Below, one piece after another: positions 51,874 through 60,527 of a stretch of 64,000 nt of DNA; position 1 is the stretch's first letter, and the number at the start of each line of letters is the position of its first letter. Source of the DNA: Saccharopolyspora soli. Its GTDB lineage: Bacteria; Actinomycetota; Actinomycetes; Mycobacteriales; Pseudonocardiaceae. The notes below the pieces were generated by a model. That model was not told where the DNA came from and ran no database searches. It was given only the letters and a program-made list of their open reading frames with translations. The DNA is taken from NCBI RefSeq assembly GCF_022678645.1, contig NZ_JALBWV010000008.1, forward strand, positions 124,001-188,000, in the 5' to 3' direction. Both the position numbers and the translations under genes were made by a program.

Positions 51874-54443
51874 GAGTGGCCTTCCTGGGATGGGTGGATT
51901 TGCGCCGCTGCCACCGTCATCCCGACTGGCGCGCCGATCCGCTCCAGCTGCTCCGGGGCGTCGATCTCGCGCGGTTGTGCGCTGTGCCTGCGGCCGAGCG
52001 CGCGTTTCAACTTGGGCAGGACCGTCAGGTCAGCGTCGTGCAGCGTGCCGGGAGTCGTCGCCTCGTCCGGTCCCAACTCCCGCATCAGCACTGCGGCGGG
52101 CGCGGATGCGTCCCGTTCGGTCGCTTCCGGTTGCTCGACCGCCAGCACTTTGAACCGGCTGTCCGACAGGAAGACGACTTCGTCCGGCAACCCGCTGCGG
52201 CCGAACGCCGCGGTCCGCCGTGCCGAGCGCGACCAGATGACCAGGTCCGCGTGTGCTTCCGCGCTGGTCACGTCGATTGCTGCGGTGGCGCTGACGAAAC
52301 CTGGCTCGGTGAGGACGTTTCCGGTCCGGTAGACGTCCAACGAGGATTCTCGGGAGTGCAACAGGACCATGCGGTACGCCGGTCCGCGGTGCACCGGCAG
52401 CCGTTGCAGGCCCGAAGTGAGGCATGCCAGGTAAACATCAGCACCGGGCTCGTCGTTGCGAAGCATCCGGTTCACCGCGTTGGCGCCGTACTCGCCGTCG
52501 CCGACGTACAGGCAGACCGCGACGAAATCGGCTTTCTCGTCCTGGTTCACCCCGGCTCGCAGCGCCGGGTAGTTGGCCAGGGCGGCGTTGACCGTGGGCA
52601 GCGCCGCGTCGAACTCGGCGCCGACCAACCGGGCCAGACCGGAACGCTCGGCGGCGGTGCTCCGATGGCCGGGCGGGTAACGCCGCTCGCGCGGCTGCGC
52701 GGGCACCAGGTCCGATGCCGGTTGGTCCTCCTGCTCGGGTTCCGCGACAGGATCCGGGGCACCGGCTGTTCTGGATGGCGGCGTGGTCTCGGAATCGTCC
52801 TCGGCTGGCGCGTCGACATCGCGCCGAAGCGCTGGAGGGGAGGGTTCGGTGAGCAGCGATTCCGGCGGGGACGAGACGGTCACCGGTCGCGGCGGCAGTG
52901 GCGGCGCGACGACCTCCCCCGGTGCTCGGTCCAGTGCTGGCGGATTGGCGTCCTGCGGGGGCGCGTGGTTTTCCCCTGCTGGATGGGTGTTCGGGGCTTC
53001 AACGGTTTCCAGGCGTGCGTCGTCCACGGGTGCCTGGATGTCCGTGGTCGGTGGGCTTTCCACCGGTTCGATTTCCATCGTCTGTTCCGCCGCGGTGACC
53101 GTGTCCGTCGCTGGTACGACCGCCGTGACCTCCACCCGGTCGGCCAGCTCGCCCGCCGCGGCACGGATCGCCTCGCGCATCCGCTCGTGGGCCGTGCCCA
53201 GCACGAGGAGGCGCAGCCTGCTGCGGTGCTCCGGGGCGAGCCCGGCGATCAGGCGGTGCAGCGCTCGCGGTGTGCCTCCGGCCAGTGACCTGCAAGGCGA
53301 GCCGACGGCTACGGTCATCCGGTCCGGTTCGAAGGCGAGCTGGTCGGCGGCACCGGACTCGCCCGCGGTGGTCAGCGCCAGACCAGCGGGTATCACCCGC
53401 GCCATGATCTCGTCCCGCCCGGCAACGGCCCCGCCCGACTCGACCTCGCGGTACTCCAGGGGGCCGGACCGCACCCATCCCAGCGGCGGGGGACCGGCTG
53501 CCACCGCCTGCGCCCGCCCGTTCGAGGCGTGGCGCAGCGCGACCGGAAACGGTTGCCACGCCCGCTGACCGTGCTCGTCGTACACCACGGCGCTTTCGAC
53601 GCCCGGCCCTTCGTGGCGGAGGTACCCGGTCGCGGCGAACACGTCGTGGCCCAGCAGTTCGGCGAGCCGCTTCATCCACCCGCTGCCAGCGGTTTCCGGG
53701 TCCGTCGGCACCAGTTGCAGGTTCGCGCGGAACGCGGCGGGGAAACGCGAGAGCAGGTCGGCGATCCGGCGCGGTGCGATCGGCGCGTCGCCGGGGCGGC
53801 CCAACAGGATGCGTGGATGTTGCCGCGACACCGGAAGCCCGTGGCCGATGTCAGCCCGGTCCGGGGCGTCCGCTTCGCGAACCGACATACCGGCTGGTAT
53901 CGGCTCGGCGACCAGGCCGGACGCGGTGACCGCACCGCGTGGCATCAGGGCTTCCCAAACCGGCAGCGGGTATCGGGCGAAGTAGCGCTGCTTCCGTTGT
54001 GCGGGCGCGAAAAGGCGCCAGGAGTGGTGATCGCTGCCCGCGAAGATCGTGCCGTCGGCGGTGAGCGTCAGCGGGCCGTCCGGGGCGAAGACGTTCACCG
54101 TGAAATCCTTGGCCAGCTTCTGCGCCAGGCAATGACCTTGCGGGTCGCTGTGTCCCAGTCCCGGGACGGCGACCCAAAGCCGGTGGATTTCCTGGTCCGC
54201 GGACCCGCGAGCCGTGCTCAACGCGACCCGGCAGGCATCACGCAGCGCGGCGCGGAAACCGGGCTCCCGACCCGCAGCGGTGGAAGCCAGCACGACGGCG
54301 TTGCCCGGCACATCCGGAACCGCGCCGAACAGCCGGAGCTGCTGCTCGTCCTGATCATCGCTGCGCCGGATGACCGCCTTGCCGCCGTAGGTCTCGACGA
54401 AGAGGCTTCCCGCGTACGTGCGGCTGATTTCCGGTGCTGGCAT
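51870..54443 (-). CDS. T7SS-linked protein with ADP-ribosyltransferase-like C-terminal domain
   Basis: The 857-residue protein starts at the ATG at 54443. Residues 1-450 form an alpha/beta region I do not recognise; 450-620 is a Pro/Glu-rich linker; about 620-790 aligns by eye with the ADP-ribosyltransferase domain of the giant protein. Shared landmarks are AVN..LRND and TSGL..LP, then Arg691, the F-x-S motif with Ser718 and Glu755 (DEVVF), with nearly the same spacings. The residue two before Glu755 is Pro, not Glu or Gln, so the R-S-ExE set is incomplete and activity is doubtful. It overlaps mycP by ATGA, which ties it to the secretion machine. It could be a substrate, a regulator or a catalytically dead paralogue. 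Confidence 0.65.
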   Translation of the reverse strand: MPAPEISRTYAGSLFVETYGGKAVIRRSDDQDEQQLRLFGAVPDVPGNAVVLASTAAGREPGFRAALRDACRVALSTARGSADQEIHRLWVAVPGLGHSDPQGHCLAQKLAKDFTVNVFAPDGPLTLTADGTIFAGSDHHSWRLFAPAQRKQRYFARYPLPVWEALMPRGAVTASGLVAEPIPAGMSVREADAPDRADIGHGLPVSRQHPRILLGRPGDAPIAPRRIADLLSRFPAAFRANLQLVPTDPETAGSGWMKRLAELLGHDVFAATGYLRHEGPGVESAVVYDEHGQRAWQPFPVALRHASNGRAQAVAAGPPPLGWVRSGPLEYREVESGGAVAGRDEIMARVIPAGLALTTAGESGAADQLAFEPDRMTVAVGSPCRSLAGGTPRALHRLIAGLAPEHRSRLRLLVLGTAHERMREAIRAAAGELADRVEVTAVVPATDTVTAAEQTMEIEPVESPPTTDIQAPVDDARLETVEAPNTHPAGENHAPPQDANPPALDRAPGEVVAPPLPPRPVTVSSPPESLLTEPSPPALRRDVDAPAEDDSETTPPSRTAGAPDPVAEPEQEDQPASDLVPAQPRERRYPPGHRSTAAERSGLARLVGAEFDAALPTVNAALANYPALRAGVNQDEKADFVAVCLYVGDGEYGANAVNRMLRNDEPGADVYLACLTSGLQRLPVHRGPAYRMVLLHSRESSLDVYRTGNVLTEPGFVSATAAIDVTSAEAHADLVIWSRSARRTAAFGRSGLPDEVVFLSDSRFKVLAVEQPEATERDASAPAAVLMRELGPDEATTPGTLHDADLTVLPKLKRALGRRHSAQPREIDAPEQLERIGAPVGMTVAAAQIHPSQEGHS

Positions 54444-54583
54444 CAACTCGCTCTCGTTCCGCGGTCGGGTCTCACTGATGCAGAAGGCACCAGTACCGGG
54501 ACAGTCTGGTGATCAGCGCGCGTGCGCGCGGTCGCGCAACGATGCGCCCCGAGGTTCGCAGGGGTTTCCCTCACCACCGGCGC

Positions 54584-54877
54584 CTAGCGAGATCCCTTGC
54601 GAGCCCAGGCGAGCATGCCGCGCTTGGTGACGGTGATGGGTGTGGTCAGGCGCCGAGCGGCGAGCTGGGCCCGCCCGTCCGGCAGTCCGCGGCCCCGCAG
54701 GAACAAGGCGAGCGCATCGGTGTCCGGCAGGTGCGCCAGCGGGACGTCCCAGCGCTGGACTTCGATGTCGTCGAAAACCTGCTGGAGCACTTCGATGCCG
54801 TTTTCGCGTCGAAGCTGGTCTCGTCGCCCCGGAGTCGAGAAGACCTCTGAGGTTCCGCTAGCCGCACCGCCACGCAA
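54584..54877 (-). pseudogene. C-terminal remnant of a SAM-dependent methyltransferase
   Basis: The frame has the tail typical of small-molecule methyltransferases (VFDDIEVQRWDVPLAHLPDT, RGLPDGRAQLAARR, TVTKRGMLAWARK) without any SAM-binding part. Only a TTG with no ribosome binding site is available near the 5' end. It lies directly behind the disrupted methyltransferase at 54885-55682. Confidence 0.6.
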
Positions 54878-54884
54878 ACTCTCA

Positions 54885-55682
54885 TTACCTTGTGCGGTGG
54901 GCGATGGCGAGTTGTATCAGGTACCGCTTGGTGATCGTGCCGCCGTGTTCGGTGTCGATCAGCTGCTCGATGCAGTCGAACAGGCCCCGTCGGGCGTCCG
55001 CTGGCAGCGCTCGATGGTTGGAGTAGGTGGCCAGCAGGTCCAGGTACTCGGCGGTGGTGTAGGTCAGGTCCCGTTCGTAGCGGCGGAACTGGACCGGCCC
55101 GAACCGTCCGGACCGGTCGAACTCGACGCTGTCGTACGGCACGTCGTCGGCGCTCGACAGCCGCAACCCCGGTGGTGTGTCGGGGTCGAAGCGTTCGTAG
55201 CACCGCTGCACGTCGACGAAGAAGGCGGCGCTGCCACCGGCGATGTGGTGGGTCGAGATCACGGCGAGGGCACCGCTGTGCCCCAGGGCGTCGGCGGCCT
55301 TGGACATCCGAACTACCGGGTCGACCCAGTGGAAAGACGTTGCTGCCAGGACCAAGTCGAAGCTCGCGGCGGGCAGCGGTCAGTCCTCGAAAGCGGCGTG
55401 GATGACGCGAGCGGTGTCGAAGTCCGTGAGGTTGCGTCGAGCGACGTCGGCCAGGTTCGCGCCGAGTTCGACGGCGGTGACGGTGCATCCGAGTCGGGCC
55501 AACGGCAGCGTGGCTTGGCCGGTCCCACACCCGATCTCCAGCACACGAGCGTTGGACCCGAGGGGAGCGAGGGCCACCAGATCGTTGAACATCTCGACCG
55601 GATACGCGGGGCGGCTGCGGTCGTATCGCTCGGCGTCCTCGTTGAACGTGACCCGCAGCCGCTTGCGCTCAACCCCATTCAC
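54885..55682 (-). pseudogene. SAM-dependent methyltransferase with an in-frame TGA
   Basis: The 265-residue protein is in one frame from MNGVERKRLRVTFNEDAERY to LAIAHRTR, with motif I VLEIGCGTGQATLPLA. It is broken by a TGA at 55380-55382 in the segment ...AFED-stop-PLPAASFDLVLAA, where a Trp (TGG) is expected from family patterns. A single G-to-A change at the wobble base gives the stop. No other disruption is seen. It is either a recent null allele or a sequencing error. Confidence 0.8.
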
Positions 55683-55823
55683 GAGGCCAGCCTACGGTTT
55701 GGACCGCCAGCGGAAGTCCGGCGTCCGATTGGGACTTTTTGCGGAGATTCGCGACCGTCAGCACACCGGTCCGGCGCGGACTGGCGGTGGGATCTGGGGT
55801 TACCGGGTGTTAGGGTCCGCTGC

Positions 55824-56630
55824 ATGACCGGTGATGTTCCCGCGAGTCAGAAGCCGTTGAGCGGGGTCGACACCAGCGTCCCGCATTCCGCGCGGATCTG
55901 GAACTACTGGCAGGGCGGCAAGGACAACTACGCCATCGACCGCGAGGCTGGCGACCAGTACCGCGAGACGTTCCCGGGCGTTGTCCAGATGGCGCGCAGC
56001 GCCCGGTTGTTCCTCGGTCGCGCGGTTCGTTTCCTCGCCGCCGATGCGGGCATTCGCCAGTTCCTCGACGTCGGCACCGGTCTGCCAGCCAACGCCAACA
56101 CGCACGAGGTCGCCCAGTCGGTGTCCCAGGACTGCCGGATCGTCTACGTCGACAACGACCCGCTCGTCCTGGCGCACGCCCGTGCCCTGCTGACCAGTGT
56201 TTCCAGAGATACCGTCGCCTACCTCGACGCCGATGTGCGCGACCCGGCGAACATCGTGAGCCGCGCGGCGGAAACGCTGGACTTCGATCGGCCGATCGGG
56301 CTCATGCTCTTCGGCATCCTGGGACACCTACCCGATGACGACGAGGTCTTCTCCATCGTCCGGCACCTGGTCGCAGCCCTGCCCTCGGGCAGCTACCTCG
56401 CGTTGTACGACGGCAGCGACGTCAACCAGCAAGCGGTGGAAGCGCAGGAGGACTACAACGACACCGGCGCGGTGCCCTACCGGTTCCGCAGCCCGGAGCT
56501 CATCGCCAAGTTCTTCGACGGGCTGGAACTCGTGGACCCCGGACTGGTGCCGTGCCCGCAGTGGCGCCCGGACGGGACCAACGGCCCGGACGAGAACGTG
56601 ACCCGCTGCGCGGTCGGCCGCAAACCCTGA
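55824..56630 (+). CDS. S-adenosylmethionine methyltransferase of the DUF574 (Methyltransf_19) family
   Basis: The 268-residue protein starts at the ATG at 55824 with the family's N-terminal signature (SARIWNYWQGGKDNYAID). It has a glycine-rich motif FLDVGTGLPANANTHEVAQ, the acidic VYVDNDPLVLAHAR and a C-terminus ending CAVGRK. The family is abundant in actinomycetes, probably uses SAM, and its targets are mostly unknown. It is divergent from the disrupted methyltransferase. Confidence 0.85.
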   Translation: MTGDVPASQKPLSGVDTSVPHSARIWNYWQGGKDNYAIDREAGDQYRETFPGVVQMARSARLFLGRAVRFLAADAGIRQFLDVGTGLPANANTHEVAQSVSQDCRIVYVDNDPLVLAHARALLTSVSRDTVAYLDADVRDPANIVSRAAETLDFDRPIGLMLFGILGHLPDDDEVFSIVRHLVAALPSGSYLALYDGSDVNQQAVEAQEDYNDTGAVPYRFRSPELIAKFFDGLELVDPGLVPCPQWRPDGTNGPDENVTRCAVGRKP

Positions 56631-56849
56631 AAGCGCGCGGAACGCTGAAGTAACCAGCAAGAACCGCATTGCGGAACCCGCTTGAATCCGTCCTCAACGC
56701 GGACATCCTTGCTCAGCAGTCGCTGCCGAGCACGAGCGGAGCCTCTGCCCACCAACGGCGACGATGGCAGCACCGAAGGCTGCGGCGTTCGCTCGGTGCC
56801 GAACCTGACAGCTGCGGTCACGGTTGTGACAGGCTGCTACCTTTGGCAG

Positions 56850-57449
56850 GTGGCGAGCAAGGAGCGTGCGAAGCAGGGTCTGCGGGAGATGACCCGGCGT
56901 GCCGTCCGGTCGCAGATCGCCGAGGCCGCCATGGCCCTTTTCGCGAAGCGGGGTTTCGAGGCGACGACCGTCGATGAGATCGCCGCTGAGGTCGGGATCT
57001 CCAGCCGTAGCGTCTTCCGCTATTTCCCGACCAAGGAGGACATGGTCGTCGGCCACCTCGACGAGATCGGCGACAAGCTGGCCGCGGCGTTGGAAGAGAG
57101 GCCGACCGATGAGGCGCCGTGGGTCGCACTGCGGCACGCCATGCAGCCCCACCTCGACGATCTCATCGAGAACGCCGATGCCATGCTCGCGACCGCGCTC
57201 ATGCTCTCCGAAGCCCCGGCACTGCGAGGCGCTCTGCTGAGCAAGCGAGCGCGCTGGACGGAGCTGCTCGTCCCGAACGTGATGCGCCGCCTCAAGGGAT
57301 CAGCCCAGGTGCGGGAAGTACAGGCACGCGCGGTCGTTTCCGCGGCACTCGCCTGCCTGAACACCGCAGTCGACGAGTGGGCGCGAAGCGATGGCACCAA
57401 GTCGGTTGAGAAGCTCCTCGACCAGGCGATCAGCGCAGTTCGCAGCTGA
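56850..57449 (+). CDS. TetR-family transcriptional regulator (MftR-like C-terminus)
   Basis: From the GTG at 56850 the protein has 199 residues. The HTH is AAEVGISSRSVFRYFPTKEDMV. The C-terminal ligand-binding part resembles the TetR_C_17/MftR group (LVPNVMRRLKGS...ALACLNTAVDEW). The gene converges with the SDR gene at 15 bases. A regulator of the SDR gene is plausible, because a 31-bp palindrome lies in the SDR promoter, but an HxlR regulator is nearer to it. Confidence 0.82.
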   Translation: MASKERAKQGLREMTRRAVRSQIAEAAMALFAKRGFEATTVDEIAAEVGISSRSVFRYFPTKEDMVVGHLDEIGDKLAAALEERPTDEAPWVALRHAMQPHLDDLIENADAMLATALMLSEAPALRGALLSKRARWTELLVPNVMRRLKGSAQVREVQARAVVSAALACLNTAVDEWARSDGTKSVEKLLDQAISAVRS

Positions 57450-57464
57450 CGCGGCGCTGTCGGC

Positions 57465-58073
57465 TCAGCTGTCGGTCTTGTAGAGCTTGAGGATGCGTCC
57501 GGTGATCGGGTTCGACATCGCCCGGAGGTAGGCCAACGCGACCTCGGCCGCCGGGACCGGCGTGAATCCGGGGAAGTACTGGTAGTAAGCCTCCGATTCG
57601 GTCAGGACCGTCGGGCTGACGCAGTTGATCCGCACGCCGCGCGGCAGCTCGGTCGCCGCGGCCTTCACGAATCCTTCCACCAGGTGGTTGACCGCGGTGC
57701 CGATGGTGGCGGCGTGGGTGAACTCGTCCGTGAGAACGCCGGAGACCAGTGTGAACGAACCGCTGTCCGCGACGTGCGGCAGTGCGGCGCGTACTACGTT
57801 GATCTGCCCCATGCCCTTGGCGGCGATCGAGTTCGCCCACTGCTCGTCGGTGGTCTGCTCCAGCGGGGAAGGGAACACGTCTCCGGCGGCATTGGCCACG
57901 GCATCGAACGAGCCGATCCGGGCGAACAGGTTCCGCATGCTCTCGATGTCGGAGATGTCCGCCTGGAACTCGCCGGAAGTCCGGCCGACGGCAACGACCT
58001 CGTGCCCGTGCTCCACCAGCGTCTTCTGCACCGCGGCACCGATTGTCCCGTTCCCGATGACGACTGCCCTCAT
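57465..58073 (-). CDS. short-chain dehydrogenase/reductase
   Basis: This 202-residue SDR starts at the ATG at 58073 with GGGAG upstream. The cofactor motif is VVIGNGTIGAAV rather than TGxxxGIG, as in short SDRs of the CsgA-like type. The NA(A)G motif is NAAGDV. The usual YxxxK is not obvious; the Ser (TLVSGVL) is present and the Lys/Tyr positions look replaced (AVNHLVEGFVKAA). The substrate is unknown. Confidence 0.78.
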   Translation of the reverse strand: MRAVVIGNGTIGAAVQKTLVEHGHEVVAVGRTSGEFQADISDIESMRNLFARIGSFDAVANAAGDVFPSPLEQTTDEQWANSIAAKGMGQINVVRAALPHVADSGSFTLVSGVLTDEFTHAATIGTAVNHLVEGFVKAAATELPRGVRINCVSPTVLTESEAYYQYFPGFTPVPAAEVALAYLRAMSNPITGRILKLYKTDS

Positions 58074-58137
58074 GTCCAACTCCCAAACAGACTCGGCGGC
58101 GCCTTGGCCCGCAGCTGGCTTGTCGACGCCCATGGTA

Positions 58138-58168
58138 GCCATGTTTGTCAGCGACTGACAAACATGGC
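58138..58168. promoter_or_regulatory. 31-bp perfect palindromic operator upstream of the SDR gene
   Basis: Arms GCCATGTTTGTCAG (58138-58151) and CTGACAAACATGGC (58155-58168) are perfect over 14 bases with a CGA centre. On the minus strand a TTGTCA -35 lies inside it and TACCAT follows after 18 bases, which would be a promoter for the SDR gene whose ATG is 65 bases away. A dimeric TetR- or HxlR-type repressor would cover the -35 region. Confidence 0.75.
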
Positions 58169-58211
58169 ACTCCATGTTGCTATCGCGGGGCTCTGCCGAT
58201 CCGCGGGGTGA

Positions 58212-58628
58212 TCAGTTCTGCTCGTCGAGGCGTCCTTTCGCCGCGTCGTACTCCTTCCGCGCCTTCTGCACCTCGTCCATCCGCTGGTGGGTCCACAGCG
58301 CCAGTGCGCGGACCTGTTCGGCGGCCTCGCGGCCGAGGTTGGTGAGGGAGTAGTCGACGCGGGGTGGGATCACCGGCTTCGCGTCGCGGTGCACCACGCC
58401 GTCGCGCTCCAGGGTTTGGAGGGTCTGGCTGAGCATCTTCTCGCTGACGTTGCCGATCGCGCGGCGCAGCTCGTTGAAGCGGTACGGGCGGTCGAGGAGC
58501 TTGATCAGGACCAGGACGCCCCACCGGCTGGTGACGTGTTCCAGGACGAGGCGGTACGGGCACATGCCCTCGGCGCCGACGACGTACTCGCCAGCCGCCG
58601 CGCCGCCCGCTGTGGTACTTACGGCCAT
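58212..58628 (-). CDS. HxlR-family redox-type regulator (QorR-like)
   Basis: The 138-residue winged-helix protein has the HxlR core (SRWGVLVLIKLLDRPYRFNELRR) preceded by a single Cys (Cys23, GMCPYR) at the position where redox-sensing HxlR/DUF24 proteins have their reactive Cys. It is divergent from a QorB-like gene, the same arrangement as qorR-qorB (ytfH-ytfG) in E. coli. It probably represses the reductase until oxidised by quinones or electrophiles. Confidence 0.85.
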   Translation of the reverse strand: MAVSTTAGGAAAGEYVVGAEGMCPYRLVLEHVTSRWGVLVLIKLLDRPYRFNELRRAIGNVSEKMLSQTLQTLERDGVVHRDAKPVIPPRVDYSLTNLGREAAEQVRALALWTHQRMDEVQKARKEYDAAKGRLDEQN

Positions 58629-58630
58629 GC

Positions 58631-58657
58631 CAGTACCTTACTTCAAAGTGGGTACTG
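58631..58657. promoter_or_regulatory. HxlR-type operator between qorR-like and qorB-like genes
   Basis: CAGTACC (58631-58637) and GGTACTG (58651-58657) form an inverted repeat with a 13-base spacer immediately upstream of the HxlR start. GTAC-containing palindromes are usual HxlR sites. Confidence 0.65.
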
Positions 58658-58721
58658 ACGCTTTGCTAAGCGGGTCTCCTAGGGTGGCTCGAAGACCGTC
58701 CCACGAGGAGAGATATCAAGC

Positions 58722-59576
58722 ATGAGCATCGTCGTCACCGGCGCCACCGGACATCTCGGCCGCCACGTCGTCGACGGCCTGCTGGAGGAGGTTCCGGCCG
58801 ACCGGATCATCGCCGTCGTCCGCAACCCGGCCAAGGCCGCGCCGATCGCTGCGAAGGGCGTCAAGCTGCACGTCGCCGAGTACAACGCCCCCGAGACCTT
58901 CGACGGCCTCTTCGCGGCTGGCGACAAGGTGCTGCTCATCTCCAGCAGCGAGGTCGACAAGGACCGCGTCGCCCAGCACGAGGTCGTCATCGATGCGGCG
59001 AAGGCCGCCGGTGCTGCCCTGCTGGCCTATACCAGCGCTCCCGGCAACCTGACGGCCGCGCTCGCCGACGATCATCGCGGTACCGAGCAGGCGATCCTGG
59101 GATCCGGATTGCCGTACGTCCTGCTGCGCAACAACTGGTACAGCGAGGTCTACACCGCGCAGATCGCCTCGGTGGTCGAGCACGGTGCCGTCGTCCAGGC
59201 CGCGGGGGAGGGCCGTATCGCCTCGGCCGCACGCGCCGATTACGCAGCCGCCGCCGTCGCGGTGCTGACCAGCGAAGGACACGAGAACAAGACGTACGAG
59301 CTCAGCGGCGACACCGCGTGGAATTTCGCCGAGTACGCCGCCGAACTCAGCAAGCAGACCGGTGCGGAGATCGGCTACCAACCGGTCAGCGGCGACGCCT
59401 ACGCGGACATCCTCACCGGCGCTGGTCTGCCCGGTGGGCTCGCGGCGATCATGGCCAGCGTGGACGCGTCCATCGAGAAGGGCGAGCTGGCCAGCACCAG
59501 CGGCGACCTGTCCCGGCTGACCGGCCGCCCGACCACGCCGATCGCCGACTCCATCGCGGGGGCGCTCAACGGCTGA
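58722..59576 (+). CDS. NAD(P)H:quinone oxidoreductase, QorB/NmrA-like SDR
   Basis: The 284-residue protein has the NmrA/atypical-SDR cofactor motif IVVTGATGHLGRHVVDGLL at the N-terminus, YTSAP in the middle and the RNNWYSE segment typical of QorB. GAGGAGAG precedes the ATG. Together with the divergent HxlR regulator it makes a redox or quinone detoxification pair. The likely reaction is NADPH-dependent reduction of quinones. Confidence 0.88.
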   Translation: MSIVVTGATGHLGRHVVDGLLEEVPADRIIAVVRNPAKAAPIAAKGVKLHVAEYNAPETFDGLFAAGDKVLLISSSEVDKDRVAQHEVVIDAAKAAGAALLAYTSAPGNLTAALADDHRGTEQAILGSGLPYVLLRNNWYSEVYTAQIASVVEHGAVVQAAGEGRIASAARADYAAAAVAVLTSEGHENKTYELSGDTAWNFAEYAAELSKQTGAEIGYQPVSGDAYADILTGAGLPGGLAAIMASVDASIEKGELASTSGDLSRLTGRPTTPIADSIAGALNG

Positions 59577-59714
59577 ACCGCACCGGCTCGTTGGCAGCGA
59601 GGTCCGTGGTCTGGCGTGATGGACGGGCGAAGGCGCCAGTAATGGGATCTGTTGATGGCAGTGATGGCGATTCCGTGTTGGACTCCTGGTCGGTGCGGTT
59701 CCCAGAATGGTGCC

Positions 59715-60443
59715 ATGTACGCGATCACATTGGACAGTCCTGCTCCGCTCATCGAAAATCCTTTGTGGTGGCGGGAAATCACGACTCCGACGCCCGGTCC
59801 TGGCCAACTGCTGATCAAGGTTGCCGGGTGCGGGGTGTGCCGTTCGAACCTGCACATGGTCGAGGGCGACTGGGTGCCTGGCGGGGTACCCGCGATCAGC
59901 CCGATCATTCCGGGACGCGAGGTGACGGGCACGGTTGCCGCTGTCGGTGCGGGTGTTGCGGGGTTCGTCGAGGGTGACCGGGTGGGTGTGCAGCCGCTGT
60001 GGTGGACCTGCGAGGAGTGCGAGTTCTGCACGTCCGGCCGCGAGCAGTTGTGCCACCGGCGCCAGATCACCGGGGAGCACGTGAACGGCGGTTATGCCGA
60101 GTACCTGGTGTCGGATGCCTGCGGTCGCGGGCCGGCCTGGAGAACCCGCTCGGCTAGCCGGTCAGCGTGTTCCTCCACATTGGACTGTCGCGCGGATGCG
60201 ATGTCTGACAAGGCCGTCCGATTTCGCTCGTTGCGCGACGTAGTCCGGATGATCGTCGCCGGTCGGTACGCGGGTACACTCGTTCGCGTGATCGGTTCGA
60301 CCAGTCGCTGTCGATCGTCCTTCGGTTTCGGGGCGGTGTCTGGGTGGTCCAGACCCTTCCGCTCCCGCTGTCGTGCCGCGACGGTTTCGCCACATCGCCG
60401 ACCCGCCATGATCGTGTTCCGCATTTCCGTTTTGTCCCGGTGA
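59715..60443 (+). pseudogene. zinc-dependent alcohol dehydrogenase, truncated
   Basis: The N-terminal catalytic domain of a medium-chain dehydrogenase is visible to about 60120: the catalytic Cys (GCGVCRSNLHMVEGD), four structural-zinc Cys (CEECEFCTSGREQLC) and GGYAEYLV. The usual GHE motif reads GRE, which removes a zinc-site His. After SDA the frame continues as unrelated Arg/Ser-rich sequence, so the Rossmann domain and C-terminus are lost. Confidence 0.75.
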
Positions 60444-60527
60444 TTGGTGCTCGGCCCGGTGGGTGTTCCTGGGCGCATCGCGACTTGGCGCGTCGTATCC
60501 GTTGAACGATGGGAGGAACGCTGTTCC
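60121..60527. other. stretch with no supported gene after the truncated dehydrogenase
   Basis: About 400 bases separate the dehydrogenase break from the amidohydrolase start. A minus-strand frame (60092-60478, ending RPQASDTRYSA) has no ribosome binding site or domain I recognise. The lost dehydrogenase end was probably replaced by foreign DNA here. Confidence 0.4.

Noticed and set aside
57443..57471. CAGCTGA...TCAGCTG inverted repeat as terminator between TetR and SDR genes
   Set aside because: It is formed by the similar AGC-TGA or AGC-TGA-like ends of both genes with a 15-base spacer; too weak to call.
60092..60478. A 128-codon minus-strand gene between the dehydrogenase remnant and the amidohydrolase
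   Set aside because: No ribosome binding site, no recognisable family and unusual composition; noted only as part of the gene-free stretch.
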